A DNA stretch of 64,000 nt from Morchella semilibera (Eukaryota > Ascomycota > Pezizomycetes > Pezizales > Morchellaceae). Below the pieces are notes generated by a model, which ran no database searches, had not been told where the DNA came from, and saw nothing but the letters and a program-made list of their open reading frames with translations. Every line of letters begins with the position of its first letter. The stretch's first letter is position 1. Both the position numbers and the translations under genes were made by a program. The stretch spans positions 124,001 to 188,000 of the forward strand of contig WBVU01000021.1 of the NCBI GenBank assembly GCA_009192285.1, in the 5' to 3' direction. Positions 22,231-30,878 of the stretch are shown piece after piece.

Positions 22231-22447
22231 TGTCATGAAACGCGGATTTGGTTCAAAAGATGTGATTTTTGGAGAAAAGACGAGATTTGCACCTTGGGAG
22301 AGCCTGTTGCGTCTTGGCGAAACATATTTTTTCCTGATGCGACGAGTCCTCAGCTGTAGAATACCATTGAGTACGGGCCGGGTGGCTCTGTCTCACCTGC
22401 AAGCCCAACCCTTGGCAACCGTCCGTATAAACTGAGATTTTGCAGTA

Positions 22448-22703
22448 TAGTAATATATATAGAAGTGATGATATTTAACTTGGCGGCAGACTTCACCTGA
22501 CAACCCCAACCGGCCACATACTCTAGCACTGCAACATCCGTCCAAAGATGAAAAATCACTATGCCGATCTGCAAGCCTAGGAGGGGAGGCCTGCACTTAG
22601 TTTTCGCTAGAATGTGGGTGTCACGCGCATCTGGGCAGCGCGACAAAATATTCCTGAACAGAAGTTTCAGCTGGTCAATGTCCAGATGAATTCTATTATG
22701 CAC
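22448..22703 (-). CDS. Possible gene fragment beside the pogo element
   Basis: The minus frame from 22703 reads MHNRIHLDIDQLKLLFRNIL, then DTHILAKTKC and VIFHLWTDVAVLEYVAGWGC before a possible donor GTGAAG at about 22494. It has protein-like composition but no recognised family. The transposon end at 22445 lies just downstream, so a host gene may have been cut here. Confidence 0.25.
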
Positions 22704-23285
22704 GAGCGGAAGTCTACTCTAGGGTAGTGGTTTAACTAGTGTACGTATGGCTTAATCCCTTTGAGAGGTGGGTGTATCAAATTGGATTCTGATTGTTGGA
22801 AATCGACTTTCAGCTCGAGCCAACCCTGTACCCGCAGGAACGATCTCGCATCACGTCAGAAATAATTGTTTGCCGAGCCTTGGCAGCTTTGACAGAGGCC
22901 ACTAACATGGCTCGCTAAGAGATACTGCACTCCTATCCCGGAATCGCTATAGGATACAAGGCGGGCATCTGTCGCACCATATGCATATACCCCTTTGGAT
23001 CGAAACACGCATCATCTAGCATATGCCCCAGGGTCTAGACAGACCGTTCCTCAAGTGGTCTACATAGTGTTGGCAGCTATCTGGGGTCGCTAGACTTTGA
23101 GAAGGGGCGGTAGATTTTGGGAAAGAACTCAGCATATCCGCGCTCTAGCTCACAAGCAAGTACCTAATACCCGTATTGCCACAGTCAAACACACGACATC
23201 ACTCGCGCCAAGACCACTAGCCACTAAACTCTAAGCGTGCACGTCCGCCCGGAAATCAGAACTACATGTATGGTCTACACCAATT
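22704..23285. other. Intergenic, no gene recognised
   Basis: No convincing open frame or repeat; short frames only. Confidence 0.3.
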
Positions 23286-23558
23286 CTACCCCCAGCACTC
23301 AAGGGTATATTCAAGATACTGTACCAAAGGTCTTCCGAATGGCCCAGCCTTGGCCTTCTCGATGTCGAATGGGATATCCCTCTTGGCATCCATCGCATCC
23401 TTTTTGTCCCGTCGCTTCGCCGTCAGTACCCTTTCCCTCCGTTTAGCCAGGGTCAGATCGTCGTAGTTGTCTTGGCACCCTCTAGGTATTAGGGTTCCGG
23501 GGGATCGAGGTATCGTTCCTATACTCTTTGGCAGCGGGGGTGGCTCCTTGCCCTGGTA
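23286..23558 (-). CDS. Array unit 1: coding remnant, charged protein
   Basis: A 90-codon exon preceded by an acceptor-like TCTAG (23559-23560) and ending in TAG. It contains DDLTLAKRRERVLTAKRRDK, KDAMDAKRDIPFDIEKAKAG and LVQYLEYTLECWG; the first part is likely a charged helix. About 80 bases upstream begins the same promoter module (23640-23790) as in the other array units, which supports it being a gene of this array. No start codon is found between promoter and exon, so it is probably partial or eroded. Family not recognised. Confidence 0.4.
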   Translation of the reverse strand, partial: YQGKEPPPLPKSIGTIPRSPGTLIPRGCQDNYDDLTLAKRRERVLTAKRRDKKDAMDAKRDIPFDIEKAKAGPFGRPLVQYLEYTLECWG

Positions 23559-23639
23559 CTAGAATCGGTTATCGTGATATCGATGCCGTGGTGTTGATAA
23601 ACCGTGTGGTGATTGTATCCGTATCTGGGTTTTTGTCCA

Positions 23640-23790
23640 GAGGAGTGGGGGATTGCCCCCCCTCTTTATACCCTTCCAGTGGGTGAGGGTGTAGCAGCGT
23701 GCCAGACACCTGATGGTGGCACCTAATCGTGTGCCGGGTCCCACTCGCTGCCAGTACTCTGCTATACTGCATGACTGTATTCGTCATTAT
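23640..23790 (-). promoter_or_regulatory. Array promoter module, unit 1 (truncated)
   Basis: Reading on the minus strand it has the TATA-like GTATAAAG (near 23664-23671), the GGGGCAATCCCC-type block and several GTGCCA/TGGCAC words also found upstream of units 2-6. The distal part is lost before the LTR fragment at 23854. Confidence 0.55.
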
Positions 23791-23853
23791 CTTCTACTCG
23801 CATGGGCAATTGTGGAAAGCGAGAATGTCGAATCATGGTCATATTTTTTTCTC

Positions 23854-24008
23854 TGTCCCGGCATCTTGGCATCGATTCCGAGAGTTTGGTAGTCGAAGCG
23901 CTGTGGTAACTAATGAAGCAATGTTAAGCGAGGAAGGGATGTGATGAGGCGGGGGTATCGTCATCAGATTCTATGGGATTCTATGGCGTGAGAGATTTGG
24001 AATATAAT
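23854..24008 (-). repeat. Partial family-A LTR
   Basis: Begins TGTCCCGGCATCTTGGCATC like the ends of the copies at 3429-8277 and stops about 155 bp in. It lies between array units 1 and 2. Confidence 0.7.
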
Positions 24009-24100
24009 TAGAGATAACAGTCAAGAAAGAGTACTCACAACTGACTTCGAACGGGCACTCTTCCAAGTACTCGCCAACCACCCCCTAACCACTAACCAAA

Positions 24101-24641
24101 TTACTTCGAATTCCCAACATGATTCTTATCAGAAAAGAAATCAAATCCTCCTTTGACAACAATAAGGCCCATAAGCCCTAGGAACCATGTAGTCAACTTC
24201 CTGTCCATCGCTTCGAATCTCCTGTTGATTTCGCTACTCATTGTCTCAAACTTCCTGTCAGACTTGTTCGTCGCCGCCTCGATGTTTTTCTCCAATCCGT
24301 CGAATCTCTTGTTCAAGAATTCATACTGCATCCTAATCATCGTAATGTCGTTGTCGTGCGCGGAGACACGGTTGATGAGTTGCATGTGTTGACTCCACGG
24401 AACAAACCTGTCCGACGTGCCGGGACGGTTGGGTGATTCATCATTGACTGCGTCATGATGTGATGTATCAAGATCAGGCTCATGGTCATCGGCAACCATT
24501 GTCTGAGTCACTCAGATTAGCATAGCTACGCAAACACCAACAGCTAAAACTTACCGAAATAGTGGTAGTGAATCCGCGGCGGAGACCTTGGCGGGAGTAA
24601 CCGACGGCGACAAAGCGACGTGCGATGCGCAGATTAGACAT
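24101..24641 (-). CDS. Array unit 2: mitochondrial coiled-coil membrane protein, DUF1640/CCDC90-like
   Basis: Two exons (24555-24641 and 24101-24502) joined in phase by an intron with GTAAGT, a CTAAT branch and CAG; 162 residues. Exon 1 encodes an Arg-rich, acid-free start (MSNLRIARRFVAVG...LRRGFTTTIS) typical of a mitochondrial presequence. Residues about 75-130 form a coiled coil (FLNKRFDGLEKNIEAATNKS, INRRFEAMDRKL), followed by one membrane span (WFLGLMGLIVVKGG) and a short tail. Presequence, coiled coil and C-terminal membrane anchor are the layout of the DUF1640/CCDC90 (MCUR1-related) family of mitochondrial inner-membrane proteins; the homology itself needs a profile search. The gene uses the shared array promoter and ends near the conserved 3' exon-like block (24030-24070). 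If the downstream ATG at 24499 were used, the presequence would be lost. Confidence 0.65.
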
Positions 24642-24756
24642 CGAGATTACCTGTCGGAGTAAACGGATGTGGTGGCTTGTCTATCGACTGTCGCTGTACC
24701 GTATGAATCATGAATCAGCATATAATTCCAACCGGAGGGAATATAGCGAAGTCTCA

Positions 24757-25036
24757 CGATAGTTGTCTGTATACAGAGGGCTGTGCGCCGTGTGGTTAAC
24801 AAACGTCTGTCGGAGTGTGTAGCGGTGATGGTTTTTATCAACCGGAGTTGGGATTGCCCCTATATACTCCTGCAGTGGCCGGTTACCCTACCTGTGCTAG
24901 ACGGGTGGGTGTGGCACCTCTGTGCCAGAGTGTGCCAAGGGTTAGGTCTCTGTGCCAGGACCACCTTATACTGTGACGTGTATTCTGCAGTCTTAACAAA
25001 TGCCACTCGTGCCTAGTGCCAGCTTTTGTCTAGGAA
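24757..25036 (-). promoter_or_regulatory. Array promoter module, unit 2
   Basis: On the minus strand: junction motif CCTAGACAAAAG, several GTGCCA/TGGCAC words, CATTTGTTAAG, a CCAAGGGTTA-type block, GGTTAACCGGCC-like block, TATA (AGTATATAGG near 24859-24868), GGGGCAATCCC, GATAAAAACCATCACCGCTA and ACAGCCCTCTGTATACAG. The same blocks in the same order precede units 3-6. Confidence 0.65.
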
Positions 25037-25039
25037 TCA

Positions 25040-25302
25040 TATAGGCGCAGTCTAAAGCAGACAAAACACATCTCCCAGTGGGTCCCACGTGGCCTCCCTC
25101 CCTTCGGTCGTACGGTACCCAAGGGTACCAGGTATCCCCACTGCGTGGGGCCCTCTCCTGTGTTTTTTTTCATAAAAAAGTTTAATAGGTGAGATTGGAT
25201 TCTCTCATCTTTTCATAGCAATAGTGAATTCACTCGGTCGCACTCCGTTAACAATAGAATTAAATTATTATTATTAATTACAAAGGCCTTGCCCCCACCC
25301 AC
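25040..25302 (-). repeat. Array 3' module, unit 3
   Basis: GACAAAACACATCTCCCAGT, CCCTTCGGTCGTAC, CCCCACTGCGTGGGG (hairpin) then a T-rich run and GAGATTGGATTCTCTCATCT. Nearly the same order occurs at 31794-31960, and parts recur at 26498-26800 and 29809-29935. It lies downstream of the coding region of its unit and may hold the 3' end of the transcript. Confidence 0.6.
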
Positions 25303-26229
25303 TCACGTGACTCCTATCAGGCGACTGAACAGCTCGTATTCCATCCTCTCCCCAGGCTTTGGGCCCTCGGCAATCTCTCTCATCATGTCCGAACCGGGCG
25401 GAAAATCAAACTCGAAGACGGGCTCTCCAGCTCCCTTCATATTCACCAAGACTGCCTGCTTGAAGTGCCATTCCAGTAGCTCATCGACTGGTCGACGGGG
25501 ATCATCAAGGAATTGTTGGTCGAGATGCCTGCCGGCTATGCCCTCTCTATCGGTGTTGAAGCAGACAATCTTGAAATTGTCGTTTGGATTGATTGACACA
25601 TCATAGCTGTCAAAGAGCGCGTGAATGGTATTGTCAAGCAACATTCCATTCTGAACCGAGTTGATAGATCCTGCGGACTCGGTAGCCGGCGGAATAGTGA
25701 TCCATCGACCGTAGTCATGCTCCTTCCAGTGCCCCTCGTATACCAAAGGAAAGATATGCGCAGCCTGGAAGCCCGTCCAGGCACCTCGCGCATTTGCCGC
25801 TTGTTTTCCGGTAATAACGCATCGACCATCTCTCTGACGAACAGCATCACGAAACGATGCGGTACGGGTTCCGCTAGCCACCGAGATCGTACGAACTAGC
25901 CAAACCTCATCTGTGAGCGTGATGGATCCTATTGAAGCTTTGAGTCAGCAGCTGATTATTTAGAGCTGTGGAGGAGACCTACCGTCGGTGAGAATGTAGT
26001 AATCCCCTGGCTGAAGTGCCTGCTCATCCCTCAGGACATCCCTGGAAGCATCCATGACATCCTCATGTCGCAAGATATATTTGGTGGCGAAAAGCAGGAA
26101 GACTTCGACCATCGAGTAGAAGTTGGCGTTTGTCACGCCGTTAGTAAGAATGAGGCCCCCTAGAACCTCTGTCGGATTGCTTGCAGCGTAGATGTGGACA
26201 TCGCGTCCCACTGAGCGGTTAATGGACAT
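25303..26229 (-). CDS. Array unit 3: HNH nuclease-domain protein
   Basis: Two exons (25983-26229 and 25303-25928) joined in phase (GTAGGT...ATAG) give 290 residues. The N-terminal part, with RDVHIYAASNPTEVLGGLIL and LQPGDYYIL, matches the region that precedes the nuclease in a large fungal HNH family (HNH_2-like). The nuclease part has FRDAVRQRDGRCVITG, then AAHIFPL (first catalytic His), then SVQNGMLLDNTIHALFD (Asn and last His) and the YDVSINP that follows. These proteins are frequent and variable in Pezizomycotina, and their cellular role is not established. The gene looks intact. It uses the shared array promoter (TATA near 26302-26309). Confidence 0.85.
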
Positions 26230-26252
26230 ATTGATCGTCCTTCCATGAGGGT

Positions 26253-26490
26253 AGCTGTAACGGGAATGGTTTCCCCAGTGAGGAGGGGCGGGAATGCCCT
26301 CCTATTATACCCGTGCTGTGGCCGGGTAACTCCCTCTTTCGAGCGAGTTGAGTCTGGCACATAACCTAGCCTGTGCCAGGCTTGATTGGCTACGTGCCAG
26401 GGCAGTAAACTGCTTAGGGAGTGTATTCTGAGTCCCTCAATATATATACTTATCAAATTAGCCCATGTGCCATGTGCCAGGAATCATCTA
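26253..26490 (-). promoter_or_regulatory. Array promoter module, unit 3
   Basis: Same block order as unit 2 with TATAATAGG near 26302-26310 and at least five GTGCCA/TGGCAC words. The distal junction is slightly altered (CCAGGAATCATCTAGGG) before the next unit's CCCTAGACAAAAG. Confidence 0.6.
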
Positions 26491-26497
26491 GGGTGCT

Positions 26498-26800
26498 GGC
26501 GCACCCTAGACAAAAGCCTGAGTCATTCCATGACGACGGTGTTCCTTATACCGTACAAGGCTCGCTCCGCTCTAATTCAGATGAGATCGGTTAGGTGACA
26601 ATGGGCCCTCTGTTGGTGTTTTTTTCAAAAAAAAAAGATGGGGAGATTCATTGTTTATTACGTGTAATCTACAGATCCTCGCCAAGCGATCTAATCACTT
26701 AGCACTACTACGGTTCCGCCTCCGTGGTGCTAGCTAATCACCCACTATATTTTTTTTATAAAGAAAGAAAACAACGAAACCCCTAAGGGGCCCCATGCAG
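26498..26800 (-). repeat. Array 3' module, unit 4
   Basis: Starts CCCTAGACAAAAGCCTGAGT, includes AAGGCTCGCTCCGCT, a T-run/A-run, and a CCCCATGCAGTGGGG hairpin near 26792. Shares the first block with unit 5 (28027-28124). Confidence 0.55.
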
Positions 26801-27166
26801 TGGGGAACGGGGTGAAGTGTCACCCAGAAGCGTGAGTATCCACCCTCCAACTCGACAGTCTACTTCGCTGCGCTCAGAGAATACTAGCAGAGGCAAGTAT
26901 CAGTCTACATGCGCCCGCCATACTATTCAAGTGGCGAGGGGATGTACTCACAAGAAATGTTCGACCATTTCAAAGAAGATACTCACTTTTGACTACTAAC
27001 GGGCTAACTCCTATGTCACAGCCAACCCTTCTAGTCACCATTCCCTTCGGCTACCGCCTCCGTCCGGGTAACAAACACCCTCGACTATTATCGTCGTCCT
27101 CGGTTCTGCTCGATCAGTACCTATTCGATCACGCGCATAATCAGTCAGCGCTCAGTCATCGTTGGG

Positions 27167-27541
27167 TTAAACCCTCCTCCTCCTCCGGGTACTCGTAAGA
27201 CTCACCCCCAACTGTTCCAGAACATGCTGCATCGTCGCCTTCAGCCCTTCAAATCTCGTCTCCAATATATCGAAGCGACCGTCCATCCTCCGATCGCTCT
27301 CGTCCATCCTCTCCTCGAGGCCGTCGAACCTCTTCTCCAACCTTCTCACGTCCTCGCGAACATCGCCTATCATCTCCTCTGTGCTCCTCACGGGCGGCGG
27401 TGTCCTAGCCACCTGCACCTCTTCTACTTCTTCAGTCTCTCCCATAGCTCGAGCTTCTGATTCCTGCCGTTGTCTCAGGAATATAAGTGTATCCGACAGC
27501 GTGGTCTCCGTCACCCGCGTAGTCATCGATGCGTCCGACAT
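27167..27541 (-). CDS. Array unit 4: soluble coiled-coil protein
   Basis: 124 residues from ATG at 27541. The first 60 residues are Thr/Ser- then Glu/Val-rich (MGETEEVEEVQVARTPPPVR). The second half is a heptad coiled coil (VRRLEKRFDGLEERMDESDR, RFDILETRFEGLKATMQHVL) ending in a basic STRRRRRV tail. There is no signal or membrane segment. A 5'-UTR intron (GTGAGT...CTGACAG, about 27592-27649) separates it from the shared promoter. The RFDGLE motif recalls unit 2, so the two may share a distant coiled-coil origin. Function unknown. Confidence 0.65.
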   Translation of the reverse strand: MSDASMTTRVTETTLSDTLIFLRQRQESEARAMGETEEVEEVQVARTPPPVRSTEEMIGDVREDVRRLEKRFDGLEERMDESDRRMDGRFDILETRFEGLKATMQHVLEQLGVSLTSTRRRRRV

Positions 27542-27639
27542 CGTGGTTCGTGTAGCGTTTACCGTGTGGAAATCCCTTTCGTCTAGCCAGTGTGACTGTC
27601 AGCATGATATCATTCATCGTGTGTATACAGAATGGGTTA

Positions 27640-27895
27640 TAGACTCACCGGTTCGTCTAGGGGTTGTGGATACGTCCTTGGGAGGATGGTGGTTACATCT
27701 CAACGGCGGGATTGCCTCACCTTATACTCCCGTGTCGTGGCCGGGTAACTCTCAGAGCAGTTGCCTAATCGAGTGTCTGGCGCACGTCCATGTGCCAAGG
27801 GTAAGGGTTCTGTGCCAGGACCCAACTTTACTATGGGGATGAATTCTTCATCCTTAACAAATGCCCATGTGCCATGTGCCAGGTTTTGTCTAGGA
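27640..27895 (-). promoter_or_regulatory. Array promoter module, unit 4
   Basis: CCTAGACAAAACCTGGCACA at the distal end, repeated GTGCCA/TGGCAC words, CATTTGTTAAGG, GAGTATAAGG (TATA, near 27720-27729) and a GGCAATCCCGCC block, in the shared order. Confidence 0.65.
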
Positions 27896-27907
27896 ATCAT
27901 ATTTCTA

Positions 27908-28026
27908 GTAAAACAGCGCAAGAAACTGAAAAATTGTCATAGACTTTCTAGGCGTTACATTCATCACGTTGCCTAAAGGGTTTAAAGTGCCTCTGATTGA
28001 AATTTGGCCTGACAACTTATCAGATA
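27908..28026. mobile_element. TCTGATA-type MITE, partial copy
   Basis: Ends AAATTTGGCCTGACAACTTA/TCAGATA like the complete copy at 42189-42399. It occupies the junction between array units 4 and 5. Confidence 0.65.
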
Positions 28027-28124
28027 GAGTGGCGCACCCAGACAAAAGCCCGAGTCATTCAATGCGGCGGCGTATCCTTCGTCCCGCCAAGGCTCGCTCC
28101 GCTCACAAGTCACTCCCTTTTCTT
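28027..28124 (-). repeat. Array 3' module, unit 5 (5' part)
   Basis: GCGCACCCAGACAAAAGCCC, then GAGTCATTCAATG and AAGGCTCGCTCCGCTCACAA, as in units 4 and 6; cut by a MITE at 28125. Confidence 0.55.
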
Positions 28125-28321
28125 TATCTGGTAGCTTGTCAGGCCGGATTTCAACCCAAGGCACTTAAACCCTTTATGGTAAGTTGTGACATTATCAATT
28201 GGTAGTTTTTGGCACGCGTGACAGTTTGTATCATTATTTCAATTTATTGCGCTGTTTATATCACGATTACCAGAAAGGGTTTGAGTGCCCCTTGCCATCC
28301 AGCCTAACAAGCCATCAGATA
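28125..28321. mobile_element. TCTGATA-type MITE, copy in unit 5
   Basis: About 197 bp with inverted ends TATCTGGTAGCTTGTCAGGC / GCCTAACAAGCCATCAGATA and the internal CCCTTTATGG ... CCAGAAAGGG inversion seen in other copies. Confidence 0.75.
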
Positions 28322-28380
28322 GCAAATAATAATAATGGAGAATATTTAATTAAACTATCGTACAATAGCTCTTACTAATA

Positions 28381-28622
28381 GACCTTTTAAGCCACCGTAG
28401 TTTGCAGAAAAAAAAGATCAGCGAAAAAAAGATAACCCTATACCTGCTAGGTTAGTATGATTAGGTAAACGCAGTTGATAACCATGCTCGCACGGTTGTA
28501 CTTTTGATACCATGGTAGTGGCCTCTGTGAGTGGCATAGAAAATATCATACCTACTAACTCTGGCTGGTAGATGCTGATCTTTTTATTTGCCGATCTTTT
28601 TTTTTCTGTTGGCTTAAAGGTC
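28381..28622. mobile_element. MITE with GACCTTTTAAGCCA termini
   Basis: 242 bp; inverted ends GACCTTTTAAGCCA and TTGGCTTAAAGGTC with TA outside each end. Inner parts also pair (AAAAAAAAGATC / GATCTTTTTTTT). Lies in the 3' region of array unit 5. Confidence 0.75.
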
Positions 28623-28729
28623 TAATCACGAAGCCAGGCAATCCACCTTTCCATCGCCACTCCCACGGTCGCGCACCACTCGAACCCCCCGTTCTCCTGG
28701 TAAATTATTCCCTGAACAATAAATTACCT

Positions 28730-29482
28730 TCAATCAACAATGCCTCCAGTGTTCAACGCGGCGTACATGCAGTCCACCACAACTGAATAGTCTCTCATCC
28801 ATTTCTCTTTGCTTTTACCCATCGTCCCAAACAAGACATCGATCTTATCTGTCACCTGGAACGATTTACCATCATAGCTGAGCATTCGCCAGCTTTCCCC
28901 CGTTGTGATAAAACCATACACGACGCCTCCGCCATTCTTGTCTCCTATATCTTTCAATGACACCAAACACTGTCCCATTGCCGCTCCGAGAGATGACCTC
29001 TTTGCTTCTACAATGAGGATATATCTTTCTTCTGCCAGCGAAATCTGGTCTATCACAACATACTCCTCATTTCCCCCCGTCTCTAAGTCCCCAGAAACAA
29101 TCTGTTTCTCCCTGCATAGTCGTAATTTTTGGCGTCCTGTGCTGCACATGAAGTCGTCAAGTATGGGAAGGATGATTAAGAGAACCAAGTCGCTGACGTT
29201 GGATTCTTTAAAGTCCGGAGATGACTCAGGATATCCTTCGGTTCTGAGATATCGTACTATCTGCTTATACACATCTTCCTTGGTCGTCAAAATGGCTTTC
29301 GAGCCCTCTTCGTCAAGGCTATACCCCACTTGTACTAGCATTTCCTCGACTGGAATCATTGCTGAATAGATATCTTGTATCCTAATGCCTATTCTATTTT
29401 GGACCTCGTTCACGGTCATGCTGGAATACGCAGTCTTCCATGGGAACTTTCGCTTCTTCTGGTTCGTGTTATCATCACCCAT
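28730..29482 (-). CDS. Array unit 5: PD-(D/E)XK nuclease-like protein
   Basis: 250 residues, one exon from ATG at 29482; a 5'-UTR intron (GTGAGT...CTACAG, about 29527-29549) precedes it. After a basic start (NQKKRKFPWK) and an N-terminal helical part, residues 115-200 read LCREKQIVSGDLETGGNEEY, then VVIDQISLAEERYILIVEAK and RSSLGAAMGQCLVSLKDI, then VYGFITTGESWRML. The ID...ILIVEAKR...Q arrangement is the D-(D/E)XK-Q pattern of restriction-endonuclease-like folds, as in several fungal nuclease families including those found in Crinkler-type proteins. The gene appears intact. Family assignment is from motif only; nuclease activity is inference. Confidence 0.6.
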   Translation of the reverse strand: MGDDNTNQKKRKFPWKTAYSSMTVNEVQNRIGIRIQDIYSAMIPVEEMLVQVGYSLDEEGSKAILTTKEDVYKQIVRYLRTEGYPESSPDFKESNVSDLVLLIILPILDDFMCSTGRQKLRLCREKQIVSGDLETGGNEEYVVIDQISLAEERYILIVEAKRSSLGAAMGQCLVSLKDIGDKNGGGVVYGFITTGESWRMLSYDGKSFQVTDKIDVLFGTMGKSKEKWMRDYSVVVDCMYAALNTGGIVD

Positions 29483-29539
29483 CGTGTCTGTGTATATTGA
29501 TGCGTCAGTGTTACTTCTCTCCGACTGTAGGAATAGAGG

Positions 29540-29808
29540 GGGTACTCACAATAGTATCGTCTATGGGTTGTGGATCCGTCCTTGGGAGGATGTAGGGGAT
29601 GGGTTGCCCCATCTCAACGGCGGGAATGCATCGCCTATATACCATGTTGTGGCCGGGTAACCCTTGGGCGAGTGTGCCGGGCAGGGGTGGTGGCACCTAA
29701 TCGTGTGCCAGGTGTGGTTCGCCCCGTGCCAGGTCTCAACATTACTGTGTGCCTGAATACTTCAGTCTTAACAAATGTCATCTGTGCTGGTGCCAGCTTT
29801 TGTCTGCT
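29540..29808 (-). promoter_or_regulatory. Array promoter module, unit 5
   Basis: GACAAAAGCTGGCACC at the distal end, several GTGCCA/TGGCAC words, CATTTGTTAAGACT, GGTTACCCGGCCACA, GGTATATAGG (TATA near 29635-29643) and a GGGGCAACCCATCCC block. Confidence 0.65.
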
Positions 29809-29935
29809 GCTGGCAAAAGCAAGTGTTCCTACACGCCGGCGTTACCCGGCTTTAACTCAATGTTTGCTGCGCTCACAAGTACTGAGTATCCCCACTGCGT
29901 GGGGCACCCCCCAGTGCCTTTTTCATAAAATAAAA
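29809..29935 (-). repeat. Array 3' module, unit 6
   Basis: TGCTGGCAAAAGC, GCTGCGCTCACAAGTACTGA and CCCCACTGCGTGGGGCACC followed by a T-run and ATAAAATAAAAGAT, in the order of unit 3. Confidence 0.55.
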
Positions 29936-29939
29936 GATC

Positions 29940-30045
29940 TATTGTATTACTATGGTACATCGTATTATTACTATGGTACATCGTATTATTACTATGGTAC
30001 ATCGTATTATTACTATGGTACATCATATTATTACTATGGTACATT
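29940..30045. repeat. 21-bp minisatellite, five units
   Basis: TATTATTACTATGGTACATC plus G repeated about five times with almost no variation, directly after the 3' module of unit 6. Confidence 0.85.
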
Positions 30046-30136
30046 AGAGCGATCTGGCCAACAGCCTCTAAATCTAAATATTTAGTTCTTGGCGATAGTT
30101 TTTGGTGTGAAAACCCCGCCAAAAACTCAAAATTTG
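30046..30136. repeat. Partial copy of the TTGGCAACC MITE
   Basis: TTTAGTTCTTGGCGA ... CGCCAAAAACTCAAAATTTG matches the interior of 47101-47207; outer ends are degraded. Confidence 0.5.
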
Positions 30137-30286
30137 ACTACAACTAAAGTATTTGTCAAATAATACGGTCGCATACACCTCGCTTAACAGCAAACAAGAA
30201 AAAAACGGTACTCACCTCTGACTATTAACGGGCTACTTTCCAAGTACCCTTGGCACAGCCAAACGAAAAAGACTCCCGGAACTCAT

Positions 30287-30878
30287 TTAGATCCCGGCCA
30301 TGGTTATGCCCAGGTATTTCTTCAGTTGTCGCCTACGAACTGCCACAACCCCCACGGTCGGCAGACCATAGCTATTGAGGATGGCATCGCCGCTGGTGAC
30401 AGTCAACAGACATCATCCATCACGCAAAGACACGAGAGTGTAAAGTGAGAGAGAGACTCACAGTTCAGGTGATCGATATCACCGGGAGTCAATGGAAAGT
30501 TAAGTACTTCCTGATTGTTCGGTGTCCGTAGAGGACTAAGCCGCGAATCGGCCGTCGCCGGTAAAGAGCTGTTGGTCAAGCGTGCTATAGCGTTGTAATC
30601 CCTATCCGATCGTCATTGTCAGTTAACGGATAGTCAAGCTATGCAGCGAAAAACACTCACGCGGAAGAGAGGCGGGTGGATATCCCCGCGACTCCTCTCT
30701 CCAGAGCATCGAGTCTCAGAACTATATTCCTCAGCTCAACTAGTATCCGAGCTCCAGCATCAAAAGCTGGAACGTTTCCCATTCTCTGCAAATTCGTCGC
30801 CAGAGATAGATGAGAACGTGAAATGTCATTCATGTCCTCGACCATCGCCGCGAAGTCGGGTTGTCCTTGAGCAGCCAT
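30287..30878 (-). CDS. Array unit 6: 'AR..NS' fungal coiled-coil family protein
   Basis: Three coding exons (30661-30878, 30462-30601, 30287-30392) after a 5'-UTR intron (GTGAGT...GAACAG). The ATG at 30878 has a good context (AAACATGGC). Exon 1 encodes a helical part with VELRNIVLRLDALERGVAGI; exon 2 gives DYNAIARLTNSSLPATADSR, LSPLRTPNNQEVLNFPLTPG and DIDHL; exon 3 gives AILNSYGLPTVGVVAVRRRQ, LKKYLGI. The pattern coiled coil - ARL.NS - L.PL - FP.T..DI..L - L..YGL...R is that of a small protein family repeated widely in filamentous fungi, of unknown function. By strict GT-AG splicing the last junction is out of phase by one, so the gene is either slightly eroded or spliced differently. Confidence 0.65.

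Larger units (their letters stand above)
11079..22340 (+). mobile_element. Plavaka-type (KDZ) DNA transposon with accessory genes
   Basis: 11,262 bp bounded by inverted GCATCAGGAAAAAAT (11079-11093 and 22326-22340) and flanked by GAC on each side; the host pogo codons continue in frame after removal. Content: an uninterrupted Plavaka transposase (17133-20153, plus), two accessory genes on the minus strand (12119-13671 and 14252-16566), a divergent promoter region between them, and subterminal blocks rich in GACGA/TCGTC near both ends that may be transposase-binding arrays. CGTCG/GACGA enrichment across the whole interval sets it apart from its surroundings. With a full-length transposase and intact ends it may still be mobile. 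Confidence 0.8.
8794..22445 (+). mobile_element. Pogo-like DNA transposon enlarged by two insertions
   Basis: Inverted terminal repeats of about 51 bp, differing at about one position, lie at 8794-8844 and 22395-22445 (GCAAAATCTCAGTTTATACG ...), with TA outside each end. Coding DNA for a pogo/Fot-type transposase starts at 8961 and ends at 22370. Two insertions separate its parts: a 597-bp solo LTR (9189-9785, 5-bp duplication) and an 11,262-bp Plavaka element (11079-22340, 3-bp duplication). Removing both leaves about 1,785 bp, the usual size for this family. The transposase has internal stops, so the element is inactive. Confidence 0.85.

Noticed and set aside
21985-22236. 83-codon minus frame
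   Set aside because: Produced by the GACGA subterminal repeats (Ser/Arg/Pro repeats).
25519-25899. Other-frame ORFs over the HNH gene
   Set aside because: Shadows of the HNH exon, which has clear catalytic motifs in frame.
29829-30122. Frame with repeated MYHSNNT / YYYGTS
   Set aside because: Translation of the 21-bp minisatellite.
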